Source: Thereva unica
Lineage: Eukaryota > Arthropoda > Insecta > Diptera > Therevidae
Reading direction: 5' to 3'
DNA: 64,000 bases
Assembly: GCA_949987705.1 (NCBI GenBank)
Contig: CATLJY010000152.1
Span: 1 to 64,000, forward strand
The position numbers and the translations under genes were made by a program. A model generated the notes under the pieces. It had not been told where the DNA came from and ran no database searches. It saw only the letters and a list, made by a program, of their open reading frames with translations. Shown here one piece after another: positions 39,601 through 48,903 of the stretch. Within the stretch, counting starts at the first letter, position 1, and each line of letters starts with the position of its first letter.

Positions 39601-41270
39601 ACTTAGTAAATAATGCATGGAAAATAATCGTTTACTATGACTTGGAGAGCTATTGGAAAGAATACGCGGGGATAAAAGGTAGCATCCAACAAATAGAAGG
39701 TCTCTGTAGCTCACACTTGACTGAGGTAAACTTCTGTCCAGTACTACTTGAGCAATTGCAACACTCCTTACAAGAGATAGAACATAAAAACGAACTTATT
39801 ACAGGCAAGGATTTAAACAATAAATTAAGGAATCGACGATCACCACTCAATATTGTCGGAAATGTTGCCCATGGATTATTTGGGATTCTTGATGACGAAT
39901 TTGCCCGAAAATACGAAGAGCAAATCAACCTAGTAAAGGATAACGAGAACCATCTCCTTCAACTTATTCGTAATCAAACGTCTATTGCGGACTCAACAAG
40001 CAACATTATCAAGAAAAATAATAAGGCAATCTCGGACCAATTTCTGGCATTAAAGCATCAGTTGGCAGCGATTCAGCGTACTATCAATAACACAAATCAA
40101 GAAGTGGCCAAACGTGACAGGTATGAAGCGTTTACTACGGCGATGTTTCATACAACCTTGATGTTGCTAGCCTACCAAAATACTCAAGAAGCTCTGTTTC
40201 AACTTATAACAGATACTCAGCACGAGAAAGTCAGCCCGCTCTTACTTACCCCCGAACAACTCAGATCCCAATTAGCACTTATTCGAGAAAACATACCAGA
40301 AACAGTAACGATTCCTGGCAGCACAGACCAGAAGGGTATCTTACAGACCTACAATTTAATGAAAATAAGATCTAAGGTCATGGAGCGCTATATATTATTT
40401 GACATATCTCTACCTCTTCCTAACATTGAACGTCTCCAGCTATTTAAATTGATTCCTACTCCAATCCTAGACGACGGTAAATACATATACGTACACTCAG
40501 TAGCAGAGTATCTAGTGACTAGCTTGCACAGGGATTACTATGTCCCATTGAGTAAAGCACAGGTTGAATCCTGTGTTCCAACAGAGAATAACCGAAGACT
40601 TTGCCAACAGTCCTTTCCCTTATACAACCACAAATCTGTAGTTGGCCGATGTGAAATGAGTATTCTAACACGGCAACAGACTTTATCCGAATACTGCAAA
40701 ATTGACACGATGGACCCAGTAAATCTGTGGATCTCGATGCAGTCCCCAAATCGGTGGATCTACTGCCTCAAGGATGATTACAATTTCGATGTGATCTGCG
40801 GCAGTGTAGTACATCCATACACACTCAATGGCTCGGGAATATTAGAATTGCAGCCGGGCTGCACACTCAAACAAGATTCCATGGTGATCACCTCATACCA
40901 TATATTCGGAGGTAGCATAAGATCTTCCTACACGCCAACAGCACCAATTAACATGCCCATGAGTGACAGCGGTCCAAGCTTGAAAACATCCTCAGCGAAC
41001 ATTCCACTTATATTCAGTGACATGTCAGAATTGGAGCAAGCAATCAAATATCAGAAACAAAGGGAAGCACAAGGTCAACTGCATCAAATAAATGCGCATG
41101 ACATTCATCACTATTCCATTTCTTATATTTTTATAGGAACATGCTTGACCATAGGGCTTATTTACCTCTATCGGAAACGGCAGCAGAGAATCCATCGAGT
41201 AGGCACTCCTGAATTCCAACTTCCTACAATTTCCAGAACAATGCATCCACAACCTACCCCAAGACGTTAA
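33648..41270 (+). CDS. BEL/Pao Gag-Pol-Env-like polyprotein, 2540 aa
   Basis: I take the ATG at 33648 (MSNIAQDLAQQQELGES), preceded by CAAA, rather than the frame's upstream ATG at 33459. Domains by residue: Gag/DUF1759 (about 272-415); zinc knuckles (about 487-545); aspartic protease with VDQGSQGSF (about 650); RT with VVFDAS (927) and YVDD (1052); RNase H with FCDASAKAYAAV (1227) and WSDSKVTLAW (1303); integrase with an HHCC finger (from 1536), Asp (GIDYAGP, 1604), Asp (SDNGTNF, 1670) and Glu (GLWEAGV, 1723); DUF5641 tail (about 1845-1900). An env-like domain follows in frame: hydrophobic signal (about 1942-1962), a furin-type RNRR (about 2061) followed by a fusion-peptide-like NIVGNVAHGLFGI, and a transmembrane helix near 2491-2508. 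This resembles the baculovirus-F-type env of insect retroelements such as roo. No break is seen. Confidence 0.92.
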   Translation: MSNIAQDLAQQQELGESIQRVEINYGKDSAKRKNKEYFEKKLRKLEELWTEFHLKDVDLQTYRNKDPNNKYFVNKFAEQVHAAYISARDLISKDYHEMLCKEIDNSDKEQIEAQDNQAQPGGSRTNQNQEDSQQPRVKTVTFNFKDKEGDTFNRELENTLKVQISKMAALLRIVEVIENEVDNTKSTVYYQQKIQTLQNYWNQIERNHDELIKLAGPHEINHEYFEQQKYEQTEDIYQTIIIQLQELSARTRQENQNMENQTANRDKPNGAKIKLPPIIIPRFNGDYNTWRQFHDLFEQLVHTNENLSTVQKMQYLKANLIDEAAQLVGHLPITNDNYITAWGLLINRYENKRLLVRAQLNTLLTQADANDSANSIKNLHDTTNECLFALKNLGLEVESWDAILIHILSKKLDKDTQKLYELSLKSPRDLPKLSEFLSFLEVRFQALENIKSHRDPSTQSNNRQGGIKAKLYSKSNLKNYHIKGYSRCEACGGNHKLYECSKFVNSSYTQKQELLNNCNLCKLCLRPHHMSECNSKKTCKICNSAKHNTLLHIESQNKQLNFQLRKGEDSNKNKPTYRPNRGEVNKQKSIINYPKPSTSSSHGQEGTDSNHTINVQTYNSSSTEVGVMLVTAMVKVRSSEGREEILRALVDQGSQGSFIREDAVQRLRLKRSKVCAEITVVSDIKIGSAKSKVSFQISSIYPSSFQLWVSAFVLKSVSKPIPDTEIISREIDTLKNLPLADPNAFSPGPIDIILGAEVYDEIMLEGIRKGIKGYPLAQKTELGWILSGKVPVPTTVIKCHVSQIEIDESLKRFWDLEELAPKSEISKEEILAEQIYTATVARDHEGRYIVHLPFNEKINNLGYSMGRAMSRLVQMERKFHRDDKFKDQYQAFIKEYQNLGHMRPALSSQDACYLPHHAVLKADSTTTKLRVVFDASCPTSSGVRLNDALLKGPQLQQDLMSILIRWRKHKFVISSDIEKMYRQIKIVDAHQDYQRILWRETPQAPLQQFNLTTVTYGTKPAPFLAIRTLYQLANDEGHNFVRAATALKQDFYVDDLLTGADTIASVKELRIQLDELLSRGGFKLRKWASNSMNILEGVHESDKEQNLLSLSGDTKVKTLGIYWCPHRDTFTFKVNTSQQTITPTKRVVLSEWSQLFDPLGWLAPCIIKAKLMFQSLWKANLSWDEELPNPIHGEWRTLRNQFADLEKIEIPRWVHVSRTNSILELQGFCDASAKAYAAVVYTRTIDHQGSVHVQLLTAKTKVAPLNKEVSLPRLELCAAVLLAKLLSHTAKAVNIEGLQVHAWSDSKVTLAWIQNNNKKYSTFVTNRTREINNLIPMAQWHYVKSKQNPADCASRGLDPSKLINFTLWWNGPEWLRQKEIEYITNSEPTDQELKSYIQVTFTLKNNGTLEQLFSKTNDFQKLLRIIAYCLRFRKLKERKVLLRTNYINIQELREARNLIIKLAQEQEFSCEITDIKSTGRVSQKSKILSLNPFLDKKGILRVGGRLRNSSLGDEAKFPIIISPQSPLSALIISEAHLHSLHGGPTLTLSHIRQRYWILNGTNAVKKQLHKCITCRKLVAKPLTQLMGDLPKPRVAVSKPFTHCGIDYAGPITLKLMKGRGKTTFKGYIAVFICLATKAIHIELVSDLTAEAFVAGYKRFAARRGRASHIYSDNGTNFVLANKILKFHSKEEKTEFFEVIQRELLKQETEWHFIPPAAPHFGGLWEAGVRSIKYHLKRVIGNSILNFEEMYTLLTQIEACLNSRPLCPLSADSEDLDVLTPGHFLVGMPLLSVPMQTLSEAPMNRLKRWQVIEKMHQTFWNKWRHEYLSRLQQRPKWMTNQENIKIGDIVLLTDEQTPPTHWPLARVVETHPGPDSQVRVATVATGKGKFKRPITKLARLPVSQDEDDSAASTELPAEESQMINRNDQQVPETKRSRGRYSAPLLLQSLLVLLLVISPSYALNKSLVTHPLTARAGVYFEDLGYVNLVNNAWKIIVYYDLESYWKEYAGIKGSIQQIEGLCSSHLTEVNFCPVLLEQLQHSLQEIEHKNELITGKDLNNKLRNRRSPLNIVGNVAHGLFGILDDEFARKYEEQINLVKDNENHLLQLIRNQTSIADSTSNIIKKNNKAISDQFLALKHQLAAIQRTINNTNQEVAKRDRYEAFTTAMFHTTLMLLAYQNTQEALFQLITDTQHEKVSPLLLTPEQLRSQLALIRENIPETVTIPGSTDQKGILQTYNLMKIRSKVMERYILFDISLPLPNIERLQLFKLIPTPILDDGKYIYVHSVAEYLVTSLHRDYYVPLSKAQVESCVPTENNRRLCQQSFPLYNHKSVVGRCEMSILTRQQTLSEYCKIDTMDPVNLWISMQSPNRWIYCLKDDYNFDVICGSVVHPYTLNGSGILELQPGCTLKQDSMVITSYHIFGGSIRSSYTPTAPINMPMSDSGPSLKTSSANIPLIFSDMSELEQAIKYQKQREAQGQLHQINAHDIHHYSISYIFIGTCLTIGLIYLYRKRQQRIHRVGTPEFQLPTISRTMHPQPTPRR

Positions 41271-41302
41271 CCCTTTCTGCAAACAACCTCTCGCGGGGAG
41301 CA

Positions 41303-41630
41303 TGTTCAAGAACAATAATATTAAATTTATATTTTTTACTGCAAATATTGATGCATAATTATAATTTGATACCTGCATGCGGCGGATATCCGCCAGGCGG
41401 AATTTATAAATTGATGGAAACTTGCGGGTGCAAATGGACACCATGCACGCGCAAATCAATTGTGCTAATCCAGCAAATTATGTGTAAAAATATTGGTATA
41501 TTTGTATATTTGTACCTAGATGTAAGTTAAAATTAAATTAAATATTTAGTACTTATTTAACATTCGAATTGGTCGGTCAAATAAATTGTTTTATTATAAA
41601 GTCTTTGTTTTCTTATGTTTTACCCGAACA
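41303..41630 (+). repeat. BEL 3' LTR (328 bp)
   Basis: Preceded by a short purine tract (GCGGGGAGCA). Same sequence as the 5' LTR. Confidence 0.95.
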
Positions 41631-41760
41631 GGGCTCTATCCACTTGCGCAAGTGCTAGTTCACTGTTATGCAGTGTTTACATGGCGTAAGTGGAAGCGAA
41701 AGTTAGACTTTCATGTCAAAAACGACTTACTTTCGCGAAAGTACTTGCAAATGTAAACCT
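41631..41760. mobile_element. Right fragment of the palindromic element hosting the BEL insertion
   Basis: Ends CTTTCGCGAAAGTACTTGC followed by AAATGTAAACCT, the inverse of the left fragment at 32105. The interior includes a second GCAAGTGCTAGTTCACTG block. Confidence 0.65.
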
Positions 41761-42311
41761 TACTTAAATAATAACCATATATAATGTATTGGTGATAGAA
41801 TTTTTTTGCTTGACAGGAATACGATCCATATCTTTGTAATTTAGAAACAGTGGAATATTTTTGTCAGTTTTTTTAATATCATTAATTAAATGCTACTGAA
41901 GTCACTGAGTAGAGTTATAATTTTTTTGGTTGTCCAATGTTTTACACTAAAACTTGACTAGATAATCGAATTTTTCTTCAATTTACCTTCGAAGACTGTA
42001 TTTAGGAAGGTCTTGTCGGAGATTGTTTTTTTGTTTGGTTTTCAATAGGTATTTATGTCTGTTATTTACTGGAACTGACATTTTGTTGTAAAGGATTCGC
42101 GTACTGGCCAGGACGTGTTTTTTTTTCTGTTCGATTTTTCAATAGTCACCTATTGCTATAAGGTTTGGTTACATTTTTTTTGTTGTTTTGGTTGCATTAT
42201 ATATGTGCTGTAAAACTGAGGAAAGAAAAAAAAACACTTACGAAACTTAAATAAAAATATTTTTTTAAATAAATTAAAAAAAGTTTTTTTCAAAAAAAAA
42301 AAAAAAAAAAA
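41761..42311. other. No recognised gene; one possible minus-strand exon
   Basis: T/A-rich. On the minus strand a frame from ATG 42081 (MSVPVNNRHKYLLKTKQ) stays open to a consensus splice donor (AAG/GTAAAT) at 41987/41986. The open frame also extends upstream of the ATG. No homolog is recognised. An A-run of about 21 bases lies at 42293-42311. Confidence 0.3.
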
Positions 42312-42658
42312 TACCACTGTTTAGCTTTGATATGATGAAGGGCTAAGGTCATGATGGCTTAGCGGCGGACGATGATTTTCGTTCCGGAAATTTGTTTTCA
42401 TGTACCCGACTCACTGCGTATGTGTTCACGACGTCCGCCATGAAGGGTGGCGCTCCCAGCTGATGATGCAGTTAATTATTTTAGACGGTACCTCCGGAGT
42501 CTCTCAACTCCACGACCCCCCGGCGAGCCAGCCCTACTCTTGAGATTCGGGGTACTGTCTTGCGAATTTTCAGGCGATTCTTTGTCCAAAAAATTTTTGT
42601 CTGTGGATCCACGGTTGGCCTCTTCGGGCAACCAACCCTTGGTGCACATTATAAATTC
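42312..42658. mobile_element. Unidentified 0.35-kb insert in the PIN-like gene
   Basis: GC-richer than its flanks. It abruptly replaces the conserved protein sequence after KIALQIKSTEK on the minus strand and is bordered on the other side by an A-run (42293-42311). Neither strand gives a recognisable protein. It could be the end of a LINE or SINE. The conserved block that should follow in the gene is absent from the window. Confidence 0.4.
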
Positions 42659-43453
42659 CTTCTCTGTACTTTTAATCTGCAGTGCAATTTTTGCAATAGC
42701 AAGATCGTATGTGACTTCCATATACTCTTGTCCACATTCGAGCCACTTTTTTACTTTGAAGCATGGTCTCATATAAAACATCATTATTCGTCGGTGAAGC
42801 ATTAATTGTTGTTAAGTAACAAACAATTTGTTTGGGAAATTTGTCATCATACAACAAACTATTAAAACCAACCCACATTGGTGCACCAGACACATTTAAG
42901 TAGTGTGAAAGCATCCATGCAAAATCAATTTGCTTTATTGATTCCAGATTAATATTGTTTAAGCGCAATGACGATTCAAGTGGTAGCATACATTCAATCA
43001 GTTTCGGTCGCTTTGCGTAATGGTCTATTTCGCGGTCAATAAAATCAAAACTTCGCCTATGTTTGCGGGATTGTGATGCTGAAACTTCAATATTTCTCAC
43101 GTCTCTGTTTGCCTCAATGTTGTCATTGTCTGCAACATTCTCGTGGAAAACATTGTATTCATTTAGAGATACTTCCCCTTCAGCAACATAGTTCTCAATT
43201 TGAGAGATTATGTCATTGGTATCGTGCAGCGTATCCTTACCACTTGTCGTGTCTACAAAGCGATCGTAGTTGTCGAATGCAACTCCAGTACACAGACCAG
43301 GTGCTCGAACGATACCTTCTGTACAAATATCGTACTGTTCACAAGAAGTAAATGTCGCTTCGGGCTCGAGCCCTTCCAATACACTGTAACTGCAGCAATG
43401 ACCATAACGATGTACGATATTAACGATTTTGCTGCTATTTGTCAAACTCTTCA
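42659..43453 (-). pseudogene. PIN/FEN-like transposon-associated gene, segment 2
   Basis: Begins right at the Gypsy target duplication with KSLTNSSKIVNIVHRYGHCC. It includes GLCTGVAFDNYDRFVDTTSG, KDTLHDTNDII, RPKLIECMLPLE and GFNSLLYDDKFPKQIVCYLT, then after a frameshift near 42740 YMEVTYDLAIAKIALQIKST. Adjacent segments lie at 48904-49889 (upstream) and 27108-28128 (downstream). Confidence 0.65.
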
Positions 43454-43457
43454 GTGT
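43454..43457. repeat. Target duplication GTGT of the CsRn1-like Gypsy, left copy
   Basis: Repeated at 48900-48903. Four base pairs is usual for this clade. Confidence 0.75.
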
Positions 43458-43793
43458 TTTAGTTGAAGGTATAGCAAATTAAAGTCACTTTATTCGTTAT
43501 ATAATGTTTTATTCTATACATGAATTTATTATTATTGCTTATTTGTTAACTTATTATTTTTAGATTTGTTATTTATAAGTATTATTATTTTAGTGAGTGG
43601 ACCGGCTCTATGTGAGTGTGCTCTAGACTTTTTTAATTGATCGCTCTGTAAACGGAAGTCTTTTGTGGGGATAGATCACCGATCGGTGATCTAGGCGTTT
43701 TTAATTGTATATCGATTTAGCCGATATTTGATTGGTTTCGATTGCAGTGGCTTGTGTGAACTTATAGTGCTTCTGTTCTACACGGCCACTACA
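43458..43793 (-). repeat. CsRn1-like Gypsy 3' LTR
   Basis: On the minus strand it starts TGTAGTGGCCGTGTAGAAC and ends TACCTTCAACTAAA. It contains the palindrome GATCACCGATCGGTGATC near 43674. Confidence 0.88.
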
Positions 43794-43819
43794 TACTCCC
43801 CCCCCCCCCCAGCGTAGCG

Positions 43820-44500
43820 TTAACGGAAAGTTACCTTTCGATGTGGCTCGGATTCGTCGTCGTCGCGGTCACAACCAAAGGCTGGCTTCAGCCGGTCGAT
43901 TGAAATTGATTTGTTTGTGCCTTTCAAATCGACGACGAAGTGTTTACGTAATCGCTTGATTACTTTGTACGGGCCTTCATACGGGGGCTCAAAAGGTTTT
44001 CGTACGCGATCGATACGCACGAAAACATAGTCGGAGTCCTCCAAAGCTCGTGGTACATAAACATCCTTCTGACTGGGTTGTCGAGGATGCGTTGCCTTTA
44101 AGTTCTGCATATGCGAGCGAAAGCGACTGAGAAATTCTGAGTGCTCGATTGGATTTTCATCCGATGGGATGGAAATTGAATTGGGTAGTCTCAGATTCTG
44201 GCCATAGACGAGTTCTGCCGGTGAGCATTGCAGGTCGGATTTAATTGCCGTACGTATGCCAAGTAAGACAAAGGGCAAGTCTTCACTCCAATGAGTTGTG
44301 TTGTCCCTTGCCATTAAGGCGGCTTTAAGTTGTCGATGAAACCGTTCAACCATTCCGTTTGCTTGCGGATGGTAGGCGGTTGTCCTAATTCGGTTACCAC
44401 CGATTAATTTGGCAACTTCATTGTTTGGATTCGAACTGCGTACCCTGATCTGTAGTGATTTCGAGGGGTGCGCCGAATCGTGGGATGTACTCAGTGACAA
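43820..44500 (-). pseudogene. Gypsy (CsRn1-like) integrase C-terminal part
   Basis: Continues the integrase after a frameshift at about 44420-44500. RTTAYHPQANGMVERFHRQL contains the catalytic Glu, and then ELVYGQNLRLPNSI and a C-terminal GPYKVIKRLRKHFVVDLKG barrel typical of Gypsy integrases. The stop is at 43820, just before the C-run and 3' LTR. Confidence 0.85.
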
Positions 44501-45629
44501 AGTGCTTTGCCACTGTTGAAGCGTTAATATCCCGAATTGGATAGGCTTCTGGCCATTTCGTAAACCGGTCTACGATTGTAAGGATGTACGAGTATCCTCG
44601 AGATGGCGGAAGTGGTCCCACAATATCCATATGGATATGTTCAAACCGATTATCCGGAAGCTTGAAGGCTTCAAGTGGAGACTTAGTGTGTCTCGTCACT
44701 TTGGATTTTTGACAACCGAGGCAAGAACGAGACCACTCATTGCATTCTTTGTTAATTGCCGGCCAGAAGTATTTTTTAACGATGGTTCGTCTTGTAGCGC
44801 GGATACCAGGGTGCGACAAGCTGTGTTCGGAATTGAACGCTAGCTTGCGCAAACTTGCTGGTATATAAGGACGCGGAATACCTGTGCTAGTTTCACACCA
44901 GACCTGATGCGTCGTAAAGGGTATAGGTGTGAGAACAAGCTTAACTTGTGAGCCTTTGCTGGGGTGCTGTAGGAGATTTTGTAACTCTTTGTCGCCTTTT
45001 TGGGCTTGTGCTAATGTAGCCAAGTGAAAAGTGACGGAGTCGACATTGTCAGTCGCTAGCGAGCGTGACAAATAATCTGCGACCACATTTTGTTTACCAG
45101 ACACGTGGCGAATGTCTGTGGTAAACTGTGAGATCAGATCGAGATGTCTGGTCTGTCGAGGGGATCGTTCGGTTTTTGTGTGAAGGGCGCGTACGAGAGG
45201 TTTGTGGTCCGTATAGACCACGAAATTGCGTCCTTCGATAAAATAGCGGAAATGTTTAATTGCTGCATAGATGGCGAGTAGTTCGCGATCGAATGCAGAA
45301 TATTTCTGTTCCGCAGGTGACAACTTTTTAGAATAAAAGGCTAACGGTTGCCACCGTTGACCGTCGAATTGTTCTAATACGCCTCCGATAGCATAATCAG
45401 AGGCGTCAGTCGTTAGACTGTATTTGGCATCCTCGAGTGGATGGTTTAGCAATGTGGCTTCTGCCATCGAAGTCTTTACTTTGAGGAATGCTTCTTCACA
45501 TTCTGCGGGCCAAGGGAATTCTTTATCTTTCGTGGCACGAGCACGATTGAGAAGATATCTCAAATGCTCATTGATTGGTACCAGCATTTTAGCCAAATTG
45601 GGAATGAATCGGTGATAAAAGTTCACCAT
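44418..45629 (-). pseudogene. Gypsy (CsRn1-like) RT end, RNase H and integrase core
   Basis: Starts in the RT thumb (NFYHRFIPNLAKML). RNase H has TDASDYAIGGVLEQ, DRELLAIYAAIKHFRYF and YTDHKPL. The integrase zinc finger shows HPGIRATRR and C-x2-C in CLGCQKSK, then the first Asp in HIMDIVGPLPPSRGY-like HMDIVGPLP and the second in TTDQGTQF. The frame is lost at the end. Confidence 0.88.
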
Positions 45630-45631
45630 TC

Positions 45632-46057
45632 CTAAAAACTTCTGTATCTGTTTAACAGAAGTAGGGGCGCGAGATCAGCGATCGCCTCAACTCGATCTGA
45701 AGATGGAAGTATTCCATCTTTCGAGATGTGGTGGCCAAGGAAGTTGATCTCTGTCGCCCCGAAAACGCACTTTTCCAACTTAATGGTCAAGCCGAAGTTG
45801 TCAAGGCGTTTGAAGAGCTGTTCGAGATGGTTAATATGGTCTGACTCAGATTTACTCGCGATGAGTATATCATCTAAGTAGACGAAGACGAAGTCGAGGT
45901 CTCTCGTGACTTCGTTTATAAACCTCTGGAACGTTTGGGCGGCATTACGTAACCCGAATGGCATACGAGTGAATTCGTACAAACCAAACGGCGTAATCAA
46001 TGCAGTCTTATGCACGTCTTCTGGTGCGATAGGTATACGGTGGTACGCGCGTACCAA
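45632..46057 (-). pseudogene. Gypsy (CsRn1-like) reverse transcriptase palm
   Basis: [35 protein letters not shown] and the catalytic [11 protein letters not shown]. Frame breaks lie on both sides: near 46058, where part of the RT fingers/palm including the first Asp region is disrupted, and near 45640. Confidence 0.88.
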
Positions 46058-46059
46058 AT

Positions 46060-46815
46060 CTATCTTCGAGAAGATTGTGCAGCCGTGTAAATGTACGGAG
46101 AAGTTTTGAATATGTGGGATACTGCGTTAAGGCGACGGTAGTCGCCGCATGGCCTCCAATCATGTGAGTCCCGTTTAGGGACCAGATGAAGTGGAGATGC
46201 TGCGGGGGACGACGAAGGTCGACAAATCCCCAGTTGAACCATATGTTCGAATTCAAGTCTTGCCACCTTCAGCTTCTCTGGATGGAGTCGCCGAGCGGTG
46301 ACGAAAGGGAGTTGCCCATTTGTCACAATGTGATGTCGCACATTGTGTTTAACAGGAAGGTTAAAGTTCGGAAGTTTTGTTAACGAAGAAAACTTCGTTA
46401 AAAGCTCTTTATAAATGCCGGTAAATTGGCATTGTATCTCTTCGAGCTCATAGTCGACTGTGGAGCACACATTGATTCGAAGGTTCGTGTGTGAATCGAC
46501 TAACTGTCGATATTTAAAATCGACTGACAACTCGAACTTCGTTAAGAAGTCCGCTCCGAGAATGGCCTTTGAAATGCCGGCAACGATAAAGTTATGGATG
46601 TATCTGCGGCGAAGACCAAGATGCAGTTCCAATAATTTCGTGCCGAAAGTACGAATTACTGTTCCGTTAGCGGCCCGTAAAAGTAAATTGGCACATCCGT
46701 TGCGTGCCGAAAAGGACGAAGCCGGAACAATGGATAAATCCGAGCCCGAGTCGATTAAAAAGTCGATTCGATTATTCGAATCGCGGACGAAAAGACGACG
46801 TGAGCGTACCATCAT
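46060..46815 (-). pseudogene. Gypsy (CsRn1-like) protease and RT N-terminus
   Basis: Aspartic protease motif FLIDSGSDLSIVP, then ILGADFLTKF (flap/hydrophobic end), a linker, then RT fingers with LGICRPSSSPAASPLHLVPK and [11 protein letters not shown]. The frame then runs out of register ([11 protein letters not shown]) near 46090. Confidence 0.85.
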
Positions 46816-46850
46816 TTGGTTGCTCGTCGACTGAACGATCCCCTGGTCGT

Positions 46851-47717
46851 TTAGTTTTTTGTTTGTTTCCTTGTAAATTTACAAGGTTGACGGCAATTCG
46901 TCGCCTTGGTGCCGTACTGCTTGTGGTACCAGCACAGAGTATCCCCTGTGTCACTGGTACTGGTGGTCGCTCTAGAGGTAGATGTCGATTTTCTTGCCGG
47001 TGTTCTACTGCGGTCGCGCCGGCTATTTGTCTTCTGGCGCTGGCTAAGCCGTAGCACCAGAGCTTTGAGTCTGTGGAAGTCTCGTTGGAGCGATTCCACT
47101 GTTGGTTCGCGGGTTCTTTCAGCCCGAACCGCGGACGCGTACGATATGTTGCCGTGGGGAAGAACCTCCCATACATTATCGGCAACTTGGACCCTCTCGC
47201 TTAAAGGCCGGTCTTTCAAAGGGGCCAACGAGACCTGGATAGTCTGTGGGAGTCGTCGTTCCCACAATCTCGCAATGAGCTCCTCCGTGACCGCTCGGCT
47301 ATTGCCAGCCAGTGCTCGAAGGGAGTGGAGGAAGTCGGAGGGCTTTCTGTCTCCTGGTTACTGAGCAGACAGTAGCTGCTCGACACGTTTGGTCTCTGAT
47401 AGACCATATTTGTCTAGTAGCTTGCGTTTCACGTCGTCATACCTTGCCGTCGTTATGTCCGACAAAATATGTGCTACGCTAGAAATCGCCTCTTCAGGCA
47501 GGGCCGGGATTATATGGAGTAGGCGTGACTTGTCAGAAGTCATGCCTGATATCGAAAATTGGGCCTCTGCCTGTATAAACCAGGAGACCGGACTATGAGT
47601 CCAAAAACCTGGAAAATTAAATTTCGCCGAAACGGCGTCAGCGTTTGACGTGCCTGGTTTCGGGTCTTCCACGGGCATATCAATGTCTTCTTGTGGTATA
47701 TCGCCGGTCCTTGACAT
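46851..47717 (-). pseudogene. Gypsy (CsRn1-like) gag, frameshifted
   Basis: Start MSRTGDIPQEDIDMPVE at 47717. The matrix/capsid part reads FNFPGFWTHSPVSWFIQAEA. A frameshift near 47360 and another near 47260 lead to the nucleocapsid end (CWYHKQYGTKATNCRQPCKF), which overlaps the pol frame. Capsid-forming structural protein, dead in this copy. Confidence 0.82.
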
Positions 47718-48550
47718 TGATGTAGTGTAAAAACGAATATTAAAGAAATTAAAACAAAATGAAGTGAAGGTGAAAAAAAACAAAAATATCAAAATCGAGA
47801 AAAGAAAAAAATCAAAGGAAAAAAAAATTTCAAAATGTCGAATAATATATACGAGTAAAAAAATAAGAATATCATAAAAAATAATAAAGAAAATATCGAA
47901 ATAATAAAAAAAATATCCCTTCATAAAAAGAAATATATGAATAATGCAAAAATAAAGTAAAAAAAATTATTATGTATATATATTTATTTCTGTTTTCTCT
48001 TATCTGAATGATGGCCTGCTTTAGGTATTGCTCCACTGTCGTTTCTTTTGTTGTAGTTGTTACGTTTAACCCTTTGTTTGTCGGGTCCCTCGTGTTATCT
48101 TCTAATTCAATGCCGCTCCTTTTGTGTATTCTATTTTATGCACCAAAAAATTTTTGAAACGTAATGCAAATATTTCTTTATAAGAAAAAACTTTGTTTAA
48201 AAAAAATTTTTGTATTTTTTATTATGCACGTGGATGCTCCAAAAATTATTATTAATAAATAAAAAAAATCATAACTAATTTGATTTTTGAATTTGAACGC
48301 ACAACGATTTTAAATTTCTTTAAGATTCTCGTGGATGCACTTATATTAAAATTAAGCACTTTTTGCAAATTTTTGTATTTGTTAGGTGGATGCACCAAAA
48401 AAAATTATTATTAATATATAAAGAAAAATCAGAAATAATTTGATTTTCCAAGTTAAACACCCTACGATTTGAAATTTTTTTGAGATGCTTGTGGATGCAC
48501 TATTAAAAGTATGCACTTTTTTTTTAAAACAACATGGTCGCGTGTAGCGA
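47718..48550 (-). other. 5' leader of the CsRn1-like Gypsy
   Basis: No gene. Two similar blocks of about 115 bp (near 48150-48290 and 48370-48500) share GTGGATGCACC and AAAAAAATTATTATTAATA, an imperfect tandem duplication. Confidence 0.6.
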
Positions 48551-48564
48551 CGTCGTGGTCACCA
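48551..48564 (-). promoter_or_regulatory. Primer binding site of the CsRn1-like Gypsy
   Basis: TGGTGACCACGACG on the minus strand, 1 nt after the 5' LTR. TGGTGACC is a frequent start of Gypsy primer sites. Confidence 0.7.
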
Positions 48565-48565
48565 A

Positions 48566-48899
48566 TTTAGTTGAAGGTATAGCAAATTAAAGTCACTTTA
48601 TTCGTTATATAATGTTTTATTCTATACATTAATTTATTATTATTGCTTATTTGTTAACTTATTATTTTTAGATTTGTTATTTATAAGTATTATTATTTTA
48701 GTGAGTGGACCGCTCTATGTGCGTGTGCTCTAGACTTTTTTAATTGATCGCTCTGTAAACGGAAGTCTTTTGTGGGGATAGATCACCGATCGGTGATCTA
48801 GGCGTTTTTAATATATATCGATTTAGCCGATATTTGATCGGTTTCGATTGCAGTGGCTTGTGTGAACTTATAGTGGTTCTGTTCTACACGGCCACTACA
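48566..48899 (-). repeat. CsRn1-like Gypsy 5' LTR
   Basis: Same family sequence as 43458-43793, with roughly six to eight differences. Confidence 0.88.
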
Positions 48900-48903
48900 G
48901 TGT
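48900..48903. repeat. Target duplication GTGT of the CsRn1-like Gypsy, right copy
   Basis: Matches 43454-43457. The minus-strand host gene is continuous across the site when it is counted once. Confidence 0.75.

Larger units (their letters stand above)
32164..41630 (+). mobile_element. Full-length BEL/Pao LTR retrotransposon with env-like domain, 9467 bp
   Basis: Two 328-bp LTRs that look identical flank a primer site, a repeat-bearing leader and one uninterrupted gag-pol-env reading frame. By structure it is intact and the youngest insertion in the window. The flanking 5-mers (ATAGG left, GGGCT right) do not match, so no target duplication is seen. Confidence 0.93.
43458..48899 (-). mobile_element. 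Ty3/Gypsy LTR retrotransposon, CsRn1-type, degenerate (5.4 kb)
   Basis: LTRs 43458-43793 and 48566-48899 (about 2 percent different by eye, with small indels), flanked by GTGT. Minus-strand gag with the CHCC-type zinc motif (CWYHKQYGTKATNCRQPC) that is peculiar to the CsRn1 clade, then PR-RT-RH-INT. Several frameshifts make it inactive. Confidence 0.9.

Noticed and set aside
32159..41635. A target duplication for the BEL element
   Set aside because: The 5 bases on each side (ATAGG and GGGCT) do not match and no shifted alignment gives a 4-6-bp repeat.
42312..42658. Interpretation as coding sequence of the PIN-like gene
   Set aside because: The conserved protein stops abruptly after the STEK residues, the GC content jumps, and the reading frame shows no family block. 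I treat it as an insert.
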